This document shows positions 4,534 to 11,570 of a stretch of DNA of 11,570 nt, piece after piece. The position numbers and the translations under genes were made by a program. How positions within the stretch are numbered: position 1 is the first letter of the stretch; each line of letters begins with the position of its first letter. Under the pieces are notes generated by a model that saw nothing but the letters and a program-made list of their open reading frames with translations, was not told the DNA's origin and ran no database searches. The DNA is from JAAZFF01 sp964405775 (GTDB lineage Bacteria; Verrucomicrobiota; Kiritimatiellia; RFP12; UBA3636), in assembly GCA_964405775.1 (NCBI GenBank), contig CAYOPG010000071.1, positions 1-11,570 of the forward strand. Reading direction: 5' to 3'.

Positions 4534-6831
4534 ATGATACAGGATTATTTTGGCAAGATTGCGGGGGAATTGGGTCTTCGCGAGTCGCAAGTCGGCGCGG
4601 TGGCGGCTCTGCTGGAGGATGGTGGCACCGTTCCGTTCATCGCGCGTTACCGCAAAGAGGCAACGGGTGAGCTTGACGAGGTGCAGATCATGGCTGTCCG
4701 AGACAACCTGACACGATTGAAAGAACTTGACGACCGCCGGGAGGCCATAATCGCCTCGTTGACTGAGCGCGGGCTTTTGACGGACGATCTCTCGGAGAAG
4801 ATCGGCGCGGCGGAGACCATGGCGTCGCTTGAAGACATATATCTGCCGTTTCGACCGAAGCGTCGCACTCGCGCCATGATTGCCAAGGAGCGCGGCTTGG
4901 AACCCTTGGCGGACTTGATATTTGCACAAGAGGACACCATTGCCGCCGAAGAAGCGGCTACTGCATACGTGAATGCCGAAAAGGAAGTGCCGGATGTGGA
5001 GACGGCGCTTTCAGGTGTGCGCGATATTATCGCGGAGCGCGTCAACGAAGATGCGGAGGCGCGTTCCGAGATCCGCGAATATTTCGCCAAAGCTGCAATG
5101 GTTGTTTCCAAAGTTGTGCCAGGCAAGGAAGAGGAAGGCTCTAAATTCCGCGACTACTTTGACTGCTCCGATCCTCTCTCCGGGATGGCGGGACACAGGC
5201 TGCTGGCACTTATGAGGGGCGAGCGCGAGGGAGTGTTGTCGCTTTCTGTGCGCCCTGACAAGGAAGAGGCGGTGGAAAAGCTGCGCAACAGATTCGTAAA
5301 AGGGGAGTCGTCGTTTTCCGAGCAAGTGTCGCAGGCGGCCGAGGCGGCCTACACCCGTATGATGGCGGCGTCTATGGAAGTCGAGACACGCGCGGCAGCG
5401 GTAATGCGCGCCGACGAGGAGGCCATCGGTGTGTTCGCGGCCAACCTGCGCGAACTCCTGATGGCCCCGCCGCTCGGCCGCAAGAGCGTACTGGCTATAG
5501 ATCCGGGAATCAGAACCGGTTGCAAAGTCGTGTGCTTGGACGCTCAGGGAAAGCTTCTTTACGATTGCGTTGTCCAGTTGTCACAGTCGGGCGCGCTGCG
5601 GCGCGAGGCGGCGGGGCTTATCGTAGCGCTCTGCCAGAGGCACAAGATAGAGGCCATCGCCATAGGAAACGGGACTTACGGGCGCGAGACTATGGACTTC
5701 GTGCGTTCTCTGGAATTACCGGAGGGGGTGATCGTCACGTTTGTAAACGAGAGCGGAGCGTCTATATATTCCGCTTCTGAAGTGGCACGGGAGGAATTTG
5801 CTGACAAAGACATTACGGTGCGTGGCGGAGTCTCGATAGGAAGGCGGCTAATGGATCCGCTTGCCGAACTCGTGAAAATAGACCCCAAGTCAATCGGTGT
5901 CGGGCAGTACCAGCACGATGTGGATCAGTCGCTTCTAAAGCGTGGTTTGGATGGCGTGGTGGAGTCGTGCGTGAACTCCGTGGGCGTGGAGGTAAACACG
6001 GCGAGCAAGCAGTTGTTGACGTATGTGTCAGGCCTCGGGCCTTCTTTGGCGGAAAACATTGTGAAGCACCGTGACGAGAACGGCCCGTTCAAATCGCGTC
6101 AGGATCTGAAAAAAGTGCCGCGTCTTGGTCCAAAGGCGTTCGAGCAATGTGCCGGGTTCCTGCGCATATCAGACGGCGAGAACCCGTTAGACGCGAGTGC
6201 GGTGCATCCGGAGCGCTACGCTGTCGTGGAAAAGATGGCCACGGACGCGGGGCATGGAGTAAGCGAACTGATGCGCGATCCGAAACTCGTATCCAAAATT
6301 AAGATAGAGTCCTATGTGGACGAGGAACTGGGTTTGCCTACTTTACGGGATATAATGGCTGAGCTGGTTAAGCCCGGGCGCGACCCGCGCAAGGAATTCG
6401 AGGCTTTCAGCTTTGCCGAAGGGGTGACGAAACTTGAGGATCTGCATCCCGGTATGAAGCTGCCCGGCGTTGTGACGAACGTGACAAATTTCGGAGCTTT
6501 TGTCGATATTGGCGTGCATCAGGACGGGCTTGTGCACATCAGCGAGTTGAGCGACAAGTTTGTGTCCGACCCCTCGACCGTTGTAAAGGCAGGCCAGAAA
6601 GTGCAGGTAACCGTCAAAGACGTCGATCTGCAGCGCCAGCGCATCGCGCTCTCAATGAAGAGCGGCGCGGCGACGGAGCGTCCGCAGGGGCGCCGCGATG
6701 AAAAGCAGCGGGATCGTCCGGCGCAGGGCGGACGCGACGGCCGAAACAGAGGGAGGGACGGGCGCCCTTCAGCTCCGAAAGGTGGGTTTAACAGCGCGCT
6801 CAACGACGCGTTTGCCAAGTGGAACCAATAG
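4534..6831 (+). CDS. tex: Tex, RNA-binding transcription accessory protein
   Basis: Tex is a conserved bacterial nucleic-acid-binding protein related to eukaryotic Spt6, linked to transcription, RNA handling and stress tolerance. This copy is full length (765 aa; family about 720-790). The N-terminal helical Tex region has the hallmark V-P-F-I-A-R-Y-R-K-E at about 32-41 and L-P-F-R-P-K-R-R-T-R near 107-116. The YqgF/RNase H-like domain begins near 319 (L-A-I-D-P-G-I-R-T-G, Asp323). The conserved D-P-K-S-I-G-V-G-Q-Y-Q-H-D-V follows near 450-465. A helix-hairpin-helix region spans about 487-545, and the S1 RNA-binding domain spans about 636-709 (N-F-G-A-F-V-D-I-G-V-H-Q-D-G-L-V-H-I-S). A 55-residue tail rich in Arg, Gly and Asp follows. 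An in-frame stop at 4528-4530 makes 4534 the first possible ATG, although its Shine-Dalgarno is poor (AGGTGA at 4511-4516 is 17 nt away). It precedes rpoN by 69 bp with no terminator between, so the two are probably co-transcribed. Confidence 0.97.
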   Translation: MIQDYFGKIAGELGLRESQVGAVAALLEDGGTVPFIARYRKEATGELDEVQIMAVRDNLTRLKELDDRREAIIASLTERGLLTDDLSEKIGAAETMASLEDIYLPFRPKRRTRAMIAKERGLEPLADLIFAQEDTIAAEEAATAYVNAEKEVPDVETALSGVRDIIAERVNEDAEARSEIREYFAKAAMVVSKVVPGKEEEGSKFRDYFDCSDPLSGMAGHRLLALMRGEREGVLSLSVRPDKEEAVEKLRNRFVKGESSFSEQVSQAAEAAYTRMMAASMEVETRAAAVMRADEEAIGVFAANLRELLMAPPLGRKSVLAIDPGIRTGCKVVCLDAQGKLLYDCVVQLSQSGALRREAAGLIVALCQRHKIEAIAIGNGTYGRETMDFVRSLELPEGVIVTFVNESGASIYSASEVAREEFADKDITVRGGVSIGRRLMDPLAELVKIDPKSIGVGQYQHDVDQSLLKRGLDGVVESCVNSVGVEVNTASKQLLTYVSGLGPSLAENIVKHRDENGPFKSRQDLKKVPRLGPKAFEQCAGFLRISDGENPLDASAVHPERYAVVEKMATDAGHGVSELMRDPKLVSKIKIESYVDEELGLPTLRDIMAELVKPGRDPRKEFEAFSFAEGVTKLEDLHPGMKLPGVVTNVTNFGAFVDIGVHQDGLVHISELSDKFVSDPSTVVKAGQKVQVTVKDVDLQRQRIALSMKSGAATERPQGRRDEKQRDRPAQGGRDGRNRGRDGRPSAPKGGFNSALNDAFAKWNQ

Positions 6832-6880
6832 GCCTCTGATCGTATCGGACGCTCAAAATAAAAATAGTCGTAATTAGGTT

Positions 6881-6898
6881 ATGAAAGGGCAAGAGTAG
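6881..6898 (+). other. Five-codon ORF immediately before rpoN
   Basis: ATG-AAA-GGG-CAA-GAG-TAG (Met-Lys-Gly-Gln-Glu-stop) ends 2 nt before the rpoN ATG at 6901. It overlaps the only purine-rich sequence that could serve as the rpoN ribosome site (AAGAG at 6891-6895). If translated it could couple to rpoN by re-initiation. It may be coincidental. Confidence 0.25.
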
Positions 6899-6900
6899 AA

Positions 6901-8559
6901 ATGGCTGGCACGGGGATGGGTTTGGCGCAGCAGATGCGCCAAAAACAGGTGCTTGCACCGCAGATGAGGCAGTCACTTGAAGTTTTGCAGCTTCAGGTGC
7001 AGGATCTCTGCGCCCTTGCTAATCAGGAGTTACAGAGGAATCCAGCGCTCGAGGAAGTGAGTGTGGAAAAGACGTCGGTTGACGAGGAACGTGAAAAGTT
7101 CGAAAAAGAAAAATCAGGCGACACCGAACAGATTGACTCTGTGGAAGACGTTGAGAAAGCCGATAATGGCGAGCTGTTGAACGGCGAAGAGCATGACCAC
7201 GGAGAAGACGAGGAGAGGCGCTCCGACAGGGTGGAAGAGGTTGGGGTTCGTGAGGAAGGCGCCGAAGAGAGCTTCGACACCCATGATGCGGGTGGTGGGG
7301 AAGGAGCTTCGGAACACGAAGTGGTACACGATCAATCGGCTGAGTCCGATGAGGCCGAGACCGAAAAGGACTTCGGAATATTGTCTAAGCTGGATGACTA
7401 CGAATACCTCTACCAAGCTGGCGGCAACAACGAATACAACCCAGATCTTGAGGAAAGACGTCAGTTCATGTTTGACTCGATCGAGGTTAATGAAACCCTT
7501 CAGGAGCATCTCCTTAAACAGATGGATCTTTCCGGACTGGACGGAGTGGAAGCCTTGGTGGCCGAGCAGATCATCGGCAGCATTGCCGACGACGGATACT
7601 TGCGGACGCCTCTTGCGGACATAGCTCAGGTGGTTCCCGGAGCCGACGTCGAGTTGTGTGAACGTGTGCTATCGGTGGTGCAGGATTTCGACCCACAAGG
7701 CGTCGGTGCCCGTGATCTGCGCGAATGCCTCTTGTTGCAGATTCGCAATTCGTCTCTGGAGGGGACGTTGACAGAAAAAATCGCGCAGGATTATCTGGAC
7801 CTCGTATCGTTGAACAAGCTCGGCGACGTGGCCAAGGAGGCCGGGGCTTCTCGCGAGGAGGTAGAAGCAGCTATCCGTGAACTGGCTCGCCTAGAGCCGC
7901 GCCCGGGGTCCAAATTCGACATGACGGCGCCAGCTTATATCCTCCCGGAAGTGGAGGTGAGAAAAGTTGACGGGCGGTATAAGGCGTTTGTGGAAGAGGC
8001 GAACATTCCGCATCTGCGCATATCCCCGCATTACGCAAGAATGCTGAAGTCTGAGAGCGCATCGGACGAAACCCGCGAGTATCTTCAGGAAAAAATCCGA
8101 TCGGGTATGAACCTTATAAAAAGCATAGAACAACGCCAAGACACGATCCAAAAAGTATCTCAGAAGATCGTCGATGCGCAACAGGAATTCTTCGACAAGG
8201 GGGTTATGGCGCTCAAGCCGCTAGTAATGGCAGAAATAGCGGAACAGGCGGATGTGCATGAAACGACGGTAAGCCGCACAGTTTCAAACAAGTACATGAG
8301 ATCACCTCAGGGCATCCACGAGCTAAAGTTTTTTTTCACAAACGGCGTACCCACCGACAACGGAGTGGACGTATCAAGCAAGCATGTCAAGGCTCTGATA
8401 AAGGGCATGGTGGACAATGAAGACCCTGAAAAGCCGCTTGCAGATCAGGACATTGAGCGCAAACTGGCCGATCTGGGGATAAACATCGCGCGTCGTACAA
8501 TTGCGAAATACCGCGGAGCGCTAAAAATTCCCGCCTCGCACATAAGGCGAGTGCAGTGA
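6901..8559 (+). CDS. rpoN: RNA polymerase sigma-54 factor
   Basis: Sigma-54 directs RNA polymerase to -24/-12 promoters that need an AAA+ enhancer-binding protein to open. The protein is 552 aa, longer than the roughly 480 aa of enteric homologues. Region I (about 5-50) is Gln/Leu-rich, with L-A-P-Q-M-R-Q-S-L-E-V-L-Q-L. Region II (about 51-180) is strongly acidic and about twice the usual size, which accounts for the extra length. The core-binding domain spans about 195-385. The DNA-binding domain has a helix-turn-helix at about 443-480 (E-T-T-V-S-R-T-V-S-N-K-Y) and ends with the RpoN box A-R-R-T-I-A-K-Y-R at 530-538, diagnostic of the family. The box and flanking I-P-A-S-H-I-R-R are intact, so the protein should be active. 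The gene follows tex by 69 bp, has a weak AAGAG ribosome site and ends at an intrinsic terminator. No enhancer-binding activator or convincing -24/-12 promoter lies in this window, so the regulon is not visible here. Confidence 0.97.
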   Translation: MAGTGMGLAQQMRQKQVLAPQMRQSLEVLQLQVQDLCALANQELQRNPALEEVSVEKTSVDEEREKFEKEKSGDTEQIDSVEDVEKADNGELLNGEEHDHGEDEERRSDRVEEVGVREEGAEESFDTHDAGGGEGASEHEVVHDQSAESDEAETEKDFGILSKLDDYEYLYQAGGNNEYNPDLEERRQFMFDSIEVNETLQEHLLKQMDLSGLDGVEALVAEQIIGSIADDGYLRTPLADIAQVVPGADVELCERVLSVVQDFDPQGVGARDLRECLLLQIRNSSLEGTLTEKIAQDYLDLVSLNKLGDVAKEAGASREEVEAAIRELARLEPRPGSKFDMTAPAYILPEVEVRKVDGRYKAFVEEANIPHLRISPHYARMLKSESASDETREYLQEKIRSGMNLIKSIEQRQDTIQKVSQKIVDAQQEFFDKGVMALKPLVMAEIAEQADVHETTVSRTVSNKYMRSPQGIHELKFFFTNGVPTDNGVDVSSKHVKALIKGMVDNEDPEKPLADQDIERKLADLGINIARRTIAKYRGALKIPASHIRRVQ

Positions 8560-8573
8560 GACAGACCAGCCGT

Positions 8574-8602
8574 GTCTGGCGTTCGCTATGCCAGGCCTTT
8601 TT
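8574..8602 (+). terminator. Intrinsic terminator of the tex-rpoN unit
   Basis: GTCTGGC (8574-8580) pairs with GCCAGGC (8590-8596) as a 7-bp stem with one G-T pair and a 9-nt loop. It is followed by C and TTTTT (8598-8602). It starts 15 nt after the rpoN stop codon, and its 3' arm and T-tract lie inside the last codons and stop of the opposing peptidase gene. Confidence 0.75.
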
Positions 8603-10661
8603 GCCGCAGAAGCGCCACCGGATCGGGTTCACGCCCGCGGAAGGCCATAAAAACCTCCATGGGCTTTCGGGATCCGCCGAGTGCGAGAATCGTGTCGGTG
8701 TAGCGGCGCCCCAGGTACGCCATGCATCCCGAGTTTTCTAGCCCCGCCTCTTCAAAGGCGCCGAAAGCGTCGGCAGCAAGTACGTCCGACCACATGTAGC
8801 TGTAGTAGCCGGCTGCGTAGCCGCCCGCGAAGATATGGGAAAAGCTGCAGAGAAAGCGGTCTTCGGGCAAAGGCGGTATCACGGCGAAGCGATCGGCGGC
8901 GTGTTTTGCCGCATCTTCGGGAGTTTTCCACTCCTCGGACGGATATTTGGTGTGCAGATCAATGTCCATTAGAGCAAACGAAAGCTGGCGTGCGGTCTGC
9001 GTGGCCGCCATGTGCTTTTCGGAACTGTGAATCCGCTCGAGAATCGCATCGTCAAGTTTGGCTCCGGTGTCGACATGTGACGAGAGGGTCTTTAACACTT
9101 CCGGGCGCATGCTCCAGTTCTCTAAAAACTGGCTCGCGATTTCCACTGCGTCCCACTCTATATTGTTGATTCCGGAAGCCTGCGGTATGTCAACCTTCGT
9201 CAAAATATGTTGCGTGACGTGTCCAAATTCATGAAACAGCGTGTTGATCTCGCCGGGCGTCATGCACGATGGCTTGCCGCCTGCAGGGAACGCCTGATTG
9301 CACACGATCAGCGCGATTGGGAGTTTGACGGTGCCATCCGGCAACATCTCCCGCGTTTGCAAATCGTTCATCCACGCTCCGCCGCGTTTGCTTTCCGGGC
9401 GGCTGTATGGATCCAGATAAAGCCATGCAACCGTTTTGCGGTCATCGCCTAGAACGCGGAATAAACGCACATCCTTGTGCCACACCGGTGCGGTGCCATC
9501 GGCTGGTTCGACTTTGATCCCGGTGAGTTTACCCGCCAGTTTGAAGAGGCCATCGAGGACTTTTTCAAACTGGAAATAGGGACGTAGATTTTCAGGGGAA
9601 TAACCGTAGAGCTCCTCCACTTGGCGGCGCGACCAGTAAGCCTGATCCCAGTTGCGCAGGCGTTCTTCATCAAAGCCTCTTGCCTGGGCGAACTGGAGAA
9701 GCGCCTGCATCTCCTCGCGCGCCTTGGGTATGGCGGCGTCGCCGACCATGTCAATCATATCATAGACGGCGGCTGTTTTCTCGGCCATCTTCGAGGCAAG
9801 GCTCATCTCGGCGTAATCCTTGTAGCCTACCATTTGCGCGATCTTTCGGCGGAGCGCGAGTATGTCTACGATGATCGGGCTGTTGTCCGTTTCGCCCTCC
9901 GATGCACGTGAGATATTCGCCCTGTATAGTTTTTCGCGGAGATCCCGCCGTTCTGAGTACTGCATGAACGGACCGTAAACAGCATACTCCAGCGTGATGC
10001 GCCATGGACCATTTTCCGCGGTGGCGTCTGGCTCGCCGGCGTCGCGCGCCGACTGTGCGCAGGCTTCAAGCAGGGTGGGGGGAAGCCCCTCTGTTTCTGC
10101 GCGGTCGCGCAGCATTATGGAAAAGGCCTTGGTCGCATCAAGTACGTTGTTAGTGAACTTCATTCCTAGCTGAGAAAGTTTCTCAATGGAGGCGTTGAAC
10201 TCCTCTCTTGCTGAGCCTTCCAAGCCCACGCCACTGTCTCTTGCTGCGCGAAGTGAGTTCTCCACAACTCGTTGACGACCAACGTCGAGCGATTCAAATT
10301 CTGGCGAATCGCGTAACGCGCAGAGCGATTTATATAGCGCTTCGCTTTGTGAAACACGTATCGAGAAGGCGATTATTTCGGGTAGAAGGGTCTCCTCGGC
10401 CTCGCGCCATTCTTTGCTGTTGCAGACGCTCGTAAGGTGCGTTACAACGCCCCATGCGCGCCATAGTGGATTGGTGGCGTGGCGCAACGCGTCGACACGG
10501 CCTTCCCAAGTGGGTTCGCACGCGGATTCGAGGTTTGCGACCGCTTTTTCGGCGTCAGCTACGTGGGTGCGCAGCGCTGGCACCGCGTGTGCGGGTCGGA
10601 TCCTGCCGAATTCAGGAAATTCCGCCAAGTTGTACAGGGGGTTGTCTTCCAGACGCTCCAT
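8586..10661 (-). CDS. prlC: M3-family zinc metallopeptidase, oligopeptidase A type
   Basis: From the ATG at 10661 the protein is 691 aa, close to the roughly 680 aa of E. coli oligopeptidase A, a cytoplasmic enzyme that cleaves short peptides, including signal-peptide fragments. The zinc site is intact: H-E-F-G-H with His477, catalytic Glu478 and His481, then Glu507 in W-D-A-V-E-I-A-S-Q-F-L-E-N-W. The spacing of 26 residues from the second His to this Glu equals that of oligopeptidase A. Further family marks are the C-terminal G-Y-A-A-G-Y-Y-S-Y-M-W-S-D segment, and F-R-G-R-E-P-D-P-V-A-L-L near the end. The frame is open for 36 more codons upstream, but AGGAG at 10667-10671, 5 nt from this ATG, and the typical N-terminus (N-P-L-Y at residues 6-9) favour 10661. 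A start at 10769 would also overlap the upstream gene. It lies 29 bp downstream of the membrane-protein gene and is probably co-transcribed with it. No signal peptide is seen. Confidence 0.95.
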   Translation of the reverse strand: MERLEDNPLYNLAEFPEFGRIRPAHAVPALRTHVADAEKAVANLESACEPTWEGRVDALRHATNPLWRAWGVVTHLTSVCNSKEWREAEETLLPEIIAFSIRVSQSEALYKSLCALRDSPEFESLDVGRQRVVENSLRAARDSGVGLEGSAREEFNASIEKLSQLGMKFTNNVLDATKAFSIMLRDRAETEGLPPTLLEACAQSARDAGEPDATAENGPWRITLEYAVYGPFMQYSERRDLREKLYRANISRASEGETDNSPIIVDILALRRKIAQMVGYKDYAEMSLASKMAEKTAAVYDMIDMVGDAAIPKAREEMQALLQFAQARGFDEERLRNWDQAYWSRRQVEELYGYSPENLRPYFQFEKVLDGLFKLAGKLTGIKVEPADGTAPVWHKDVRLFRVLGDDRKTVAWLYLDPYSRPESKRGGAWMNDLQTREMLPDGTVKLPIALIVCNQAFPAGGKPSCMTPGEINTLFHEFGHVTQHILTKVDIPQASGINNIEWDAVEIASQFLENWSMRPEVLKTLSSHVDTGAKLDDAILERIHSSEKHMAATQTARQLSFALMDIDLHTKYPSEEWKTPEDAAKHAADRFAVIPPLPEDRFLCSFSHIFAGGYAAGYYSYMWSDVLAADAFGAFEEAGLENSGCMAYLGRRYTDTILALGGSRKPMEVFMAFRGREPDPVALLRQKGLA

Positions 10662-10690
10662 AATTTCTCCTATCCGTGCGGTTTGGCCTA

Positions 10691-11512
10691 TCAGAAAGGG
10701 CGTCCGTCCATGCGAGGCTGCTGTCTGCGATATTGTATTTTGGGCTGCTCCAGGAAGAGTGCGAACCATTCATCTCCGAAGTTCGCATTGCTGAACTCGC
10801 GGATCTTGTTGTTGGCGAGGCGGTCGAGGTTCCGTTTAAGTGTTTCGTTTTCGTTGCTCTTGCAACCCTTGATGAGCAGTGTATGAGCCTTTTCCGGCAT
10901 GCCGTTTTTGACGTATATCCACGACATCAGCGCATATAGCAACGCGCTTTGGTTGTACTTCAGGCGTGCCGCGGCTTTATTGAACGCCTTCTCAACCTCC
11001 GCGATATCTGCCTTGTTAGAATACATGCGGGCGAGCTTCATGGAAGCGCTCGTGGGATCTAGGATCAGGGTTCTCGGAAGTAGATCGTCAACCTTTTTGA
11101 AATCCTTCATCTGGTAGTAAAACTGCATGCGCGTAGTGTTTAGCTGACGACCGAAAAGGGGTGTCCATTTGCGGAATTTCTCGAGATTGTTTGTGAACTC
11201 GAGCGCATCGGTGAGAACCTTTTTCTGGAGCTTCTCGGCCTCGTCCATAAGCCTCTTGGGGTCGCCAGTAGGGCGGCTCTGGAACTTGTTGACCTTGGTC
11301 TGTATCTGCTTCTGTCCGTTGGTCATGATCTCCTGTATTTCCATCATTATCCGCATTATTTTTTTGCGCACAATCCAGTTGATTGCGGACATGGAGACTA
11401 TGAAGGCAAGGAATCCCCAAAAAATCGACCACCCAAGATTACTGACATCAAGCTTCCAGAATCCGGCGAAAACCGCCAAAGAAATTACAGCCGCTAAAAT
11501 TATTGAATACAT
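10691..11512 (-). CDS. Membrane protein with two N-terminal helices and a TPR-like helical tail
   Basis: I do not recognise a family. The 273-aa protein begins with two hydrophobic segments, about 2-19 and 26-48, joined by a short loop (K-L-D-V-S-N). The following N-W-I-V-R-K-K-I cluster is positively charged, so by the positive-inside rule the N-terminus and the long C-terminal part probably face the cytoplasm. Residues about 50-115 are charged and helical, probably coiled coil. Residues about 123-230 resemble TPR-like helical pairs (F-Y-Y-Q-M-K-D-F-K-K-V-D-D-L-L-P at 131-146; A-L-M-S-W-I-Y-V-K-N-G at 194-204, then P-E-K-A-H-T-L-L). The tail is Gln/Arg-rich. The start at 11512 is supported by AAGGGG at 11517-11522, 4 nt upstream. 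The stop lies 29 bp before the M3 peptidase, suggesting an operon and perhaps a membrane scaffold linked to it, which is inference only. The promoter is probably beyond the window. Confidence 0.75.
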   Translation of the reverse strand: MYSIILAAVISLAVFAGFWKLDVSNLGWSIFWGFLAFIVSMSAINWIVRKKIMRIMMEIQEIMTNGQKQIQTKVNKFQSRPTGDPKRLMDEAEKLQKKVLTDALEFTNNLEKFRKWTPLFGRQLNTTRMQFYYQMKDFKKVDDLLPRTLILDPTSASMKLARMYSNKADIAEVEKAFNKAAARLKYNQSALLYALMSWIYVKNGMPEKAHTLLIKGCKSNENETLKRNLDRLANNKIREFSNANFGDEWFALFLEQPKIQYRRQQPRMDGRPF

Positions 11513-11570
11513 ATCGCCCCTTGATTAGATTGAAAACAACGGCCAACCAGCCGCAAAATATTGTGGCAAC

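Noticed and set aside
6904..6930. TGGCAC at 6905 as a sigma-54 (-24) promoter element
   Set aside because: No GC lies at the required 10-nt spacing from the GG. Other TGGCA occurrences (near 4110, 4551 and 4622) also fail the spacing, and most lie inside genes.
7114..7509. 131-codon minus-strand frame inside rpoN
   Set aside because: It is antisense to the acidic region II, whose Glu and Asp codons read as Leu, Phe, Val and Ser on the other strand, giving a falsely membrane-like protein without a ribosome site.
10662..10769. Longer N-terminus (start at 10769) for the M3 peptidase
   Set aside because: It would overlap the upstream gene by 79 bp, the extra residues do not resemble the family, and the ATG at 10661 has AGGAG 5 nt upstream.
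11513..11570. Promoter for the membrane protein-peptidase operon
   Set aside because: Only 58 bp remain in the window, and no hexamer pair with acceptable match and spacing is visible; the promoter may lie upstream or the operon may continue beyond the edge.

Overview
This 11.6 kb window is an ordinary chromosomal stretch from a Gram-negative-type bacterium. The evidence for an outer membrane and periplasm is a signal-peptide protein with beta-barrel character ending in Phe, a second exported protein rich in Pro, Val and Gln, and a full-length sigma-54 gene. The mix of sigma-54 with an enlarged acidic region, Tex, an oligopeptidase A-type M3 peptidase, and several proteins I cannot place would fit the PVC group (for example Kiritimatiellota or Lentisphaerota). 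That placement is an impression from protein character, not something the sequence proves. I see no tRNA, rRNA, transposase, phage gene, CRISPR array or clear sign of recent transfer.

Layout. (1) 1-1641, plus strand: the C-terminal part of a TPR protein that probably starts upstream of the window, then a putative outer-membrane beta-barrel protein. (2) 1815-2651, minus strand: a membrane-anchored or exported alpha/beta hydrolase, convergent with the barrel gene. A strong hairpin with a T-tract on the minus strand lies between them. (3) 2812-3216, plus strand: a small glyoxalase/VOC protein, divergent from the hydrolase. (4) 3227-4075, minus strand: an exported low-complexity protein that ends 10 bp from the VOC gene. 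(5) 4076-4533: a 458-bp divergent intergenic region with a good sigma-70-type promoter for tex and two related palindromes. (6) 4534-8559, plus strand: tex and rpoN, 69 bp apart and likely co-transcribed, closed by an intrinsic terminator whose stem overlaps the end of the opposing peptidase gene. (7) 8586-11512, minus strand: a two-helix membrane protein with a helical TPR-like tail, then an M3 oligopeptidase 29 bp downstream, probably one operon.

Working together: tex and rpoN are both transcription-related housekeeping genes. The peptidase and the membrane protein are paired only by position. The exported proteins are separate units with no shared pathway that I can support. I found no convincing new multi-gene system. 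The points most worth checking are a candidate leaderless extended -10 promoter at the hydrolase gene, the enlarged acidic insert of sigma-54 with a five-codon ORF immediately upstream, the palindromes ahead of tex, the repetitive exported protein, and the conserved-or-not pairing of the membrane protein with the peptidase.
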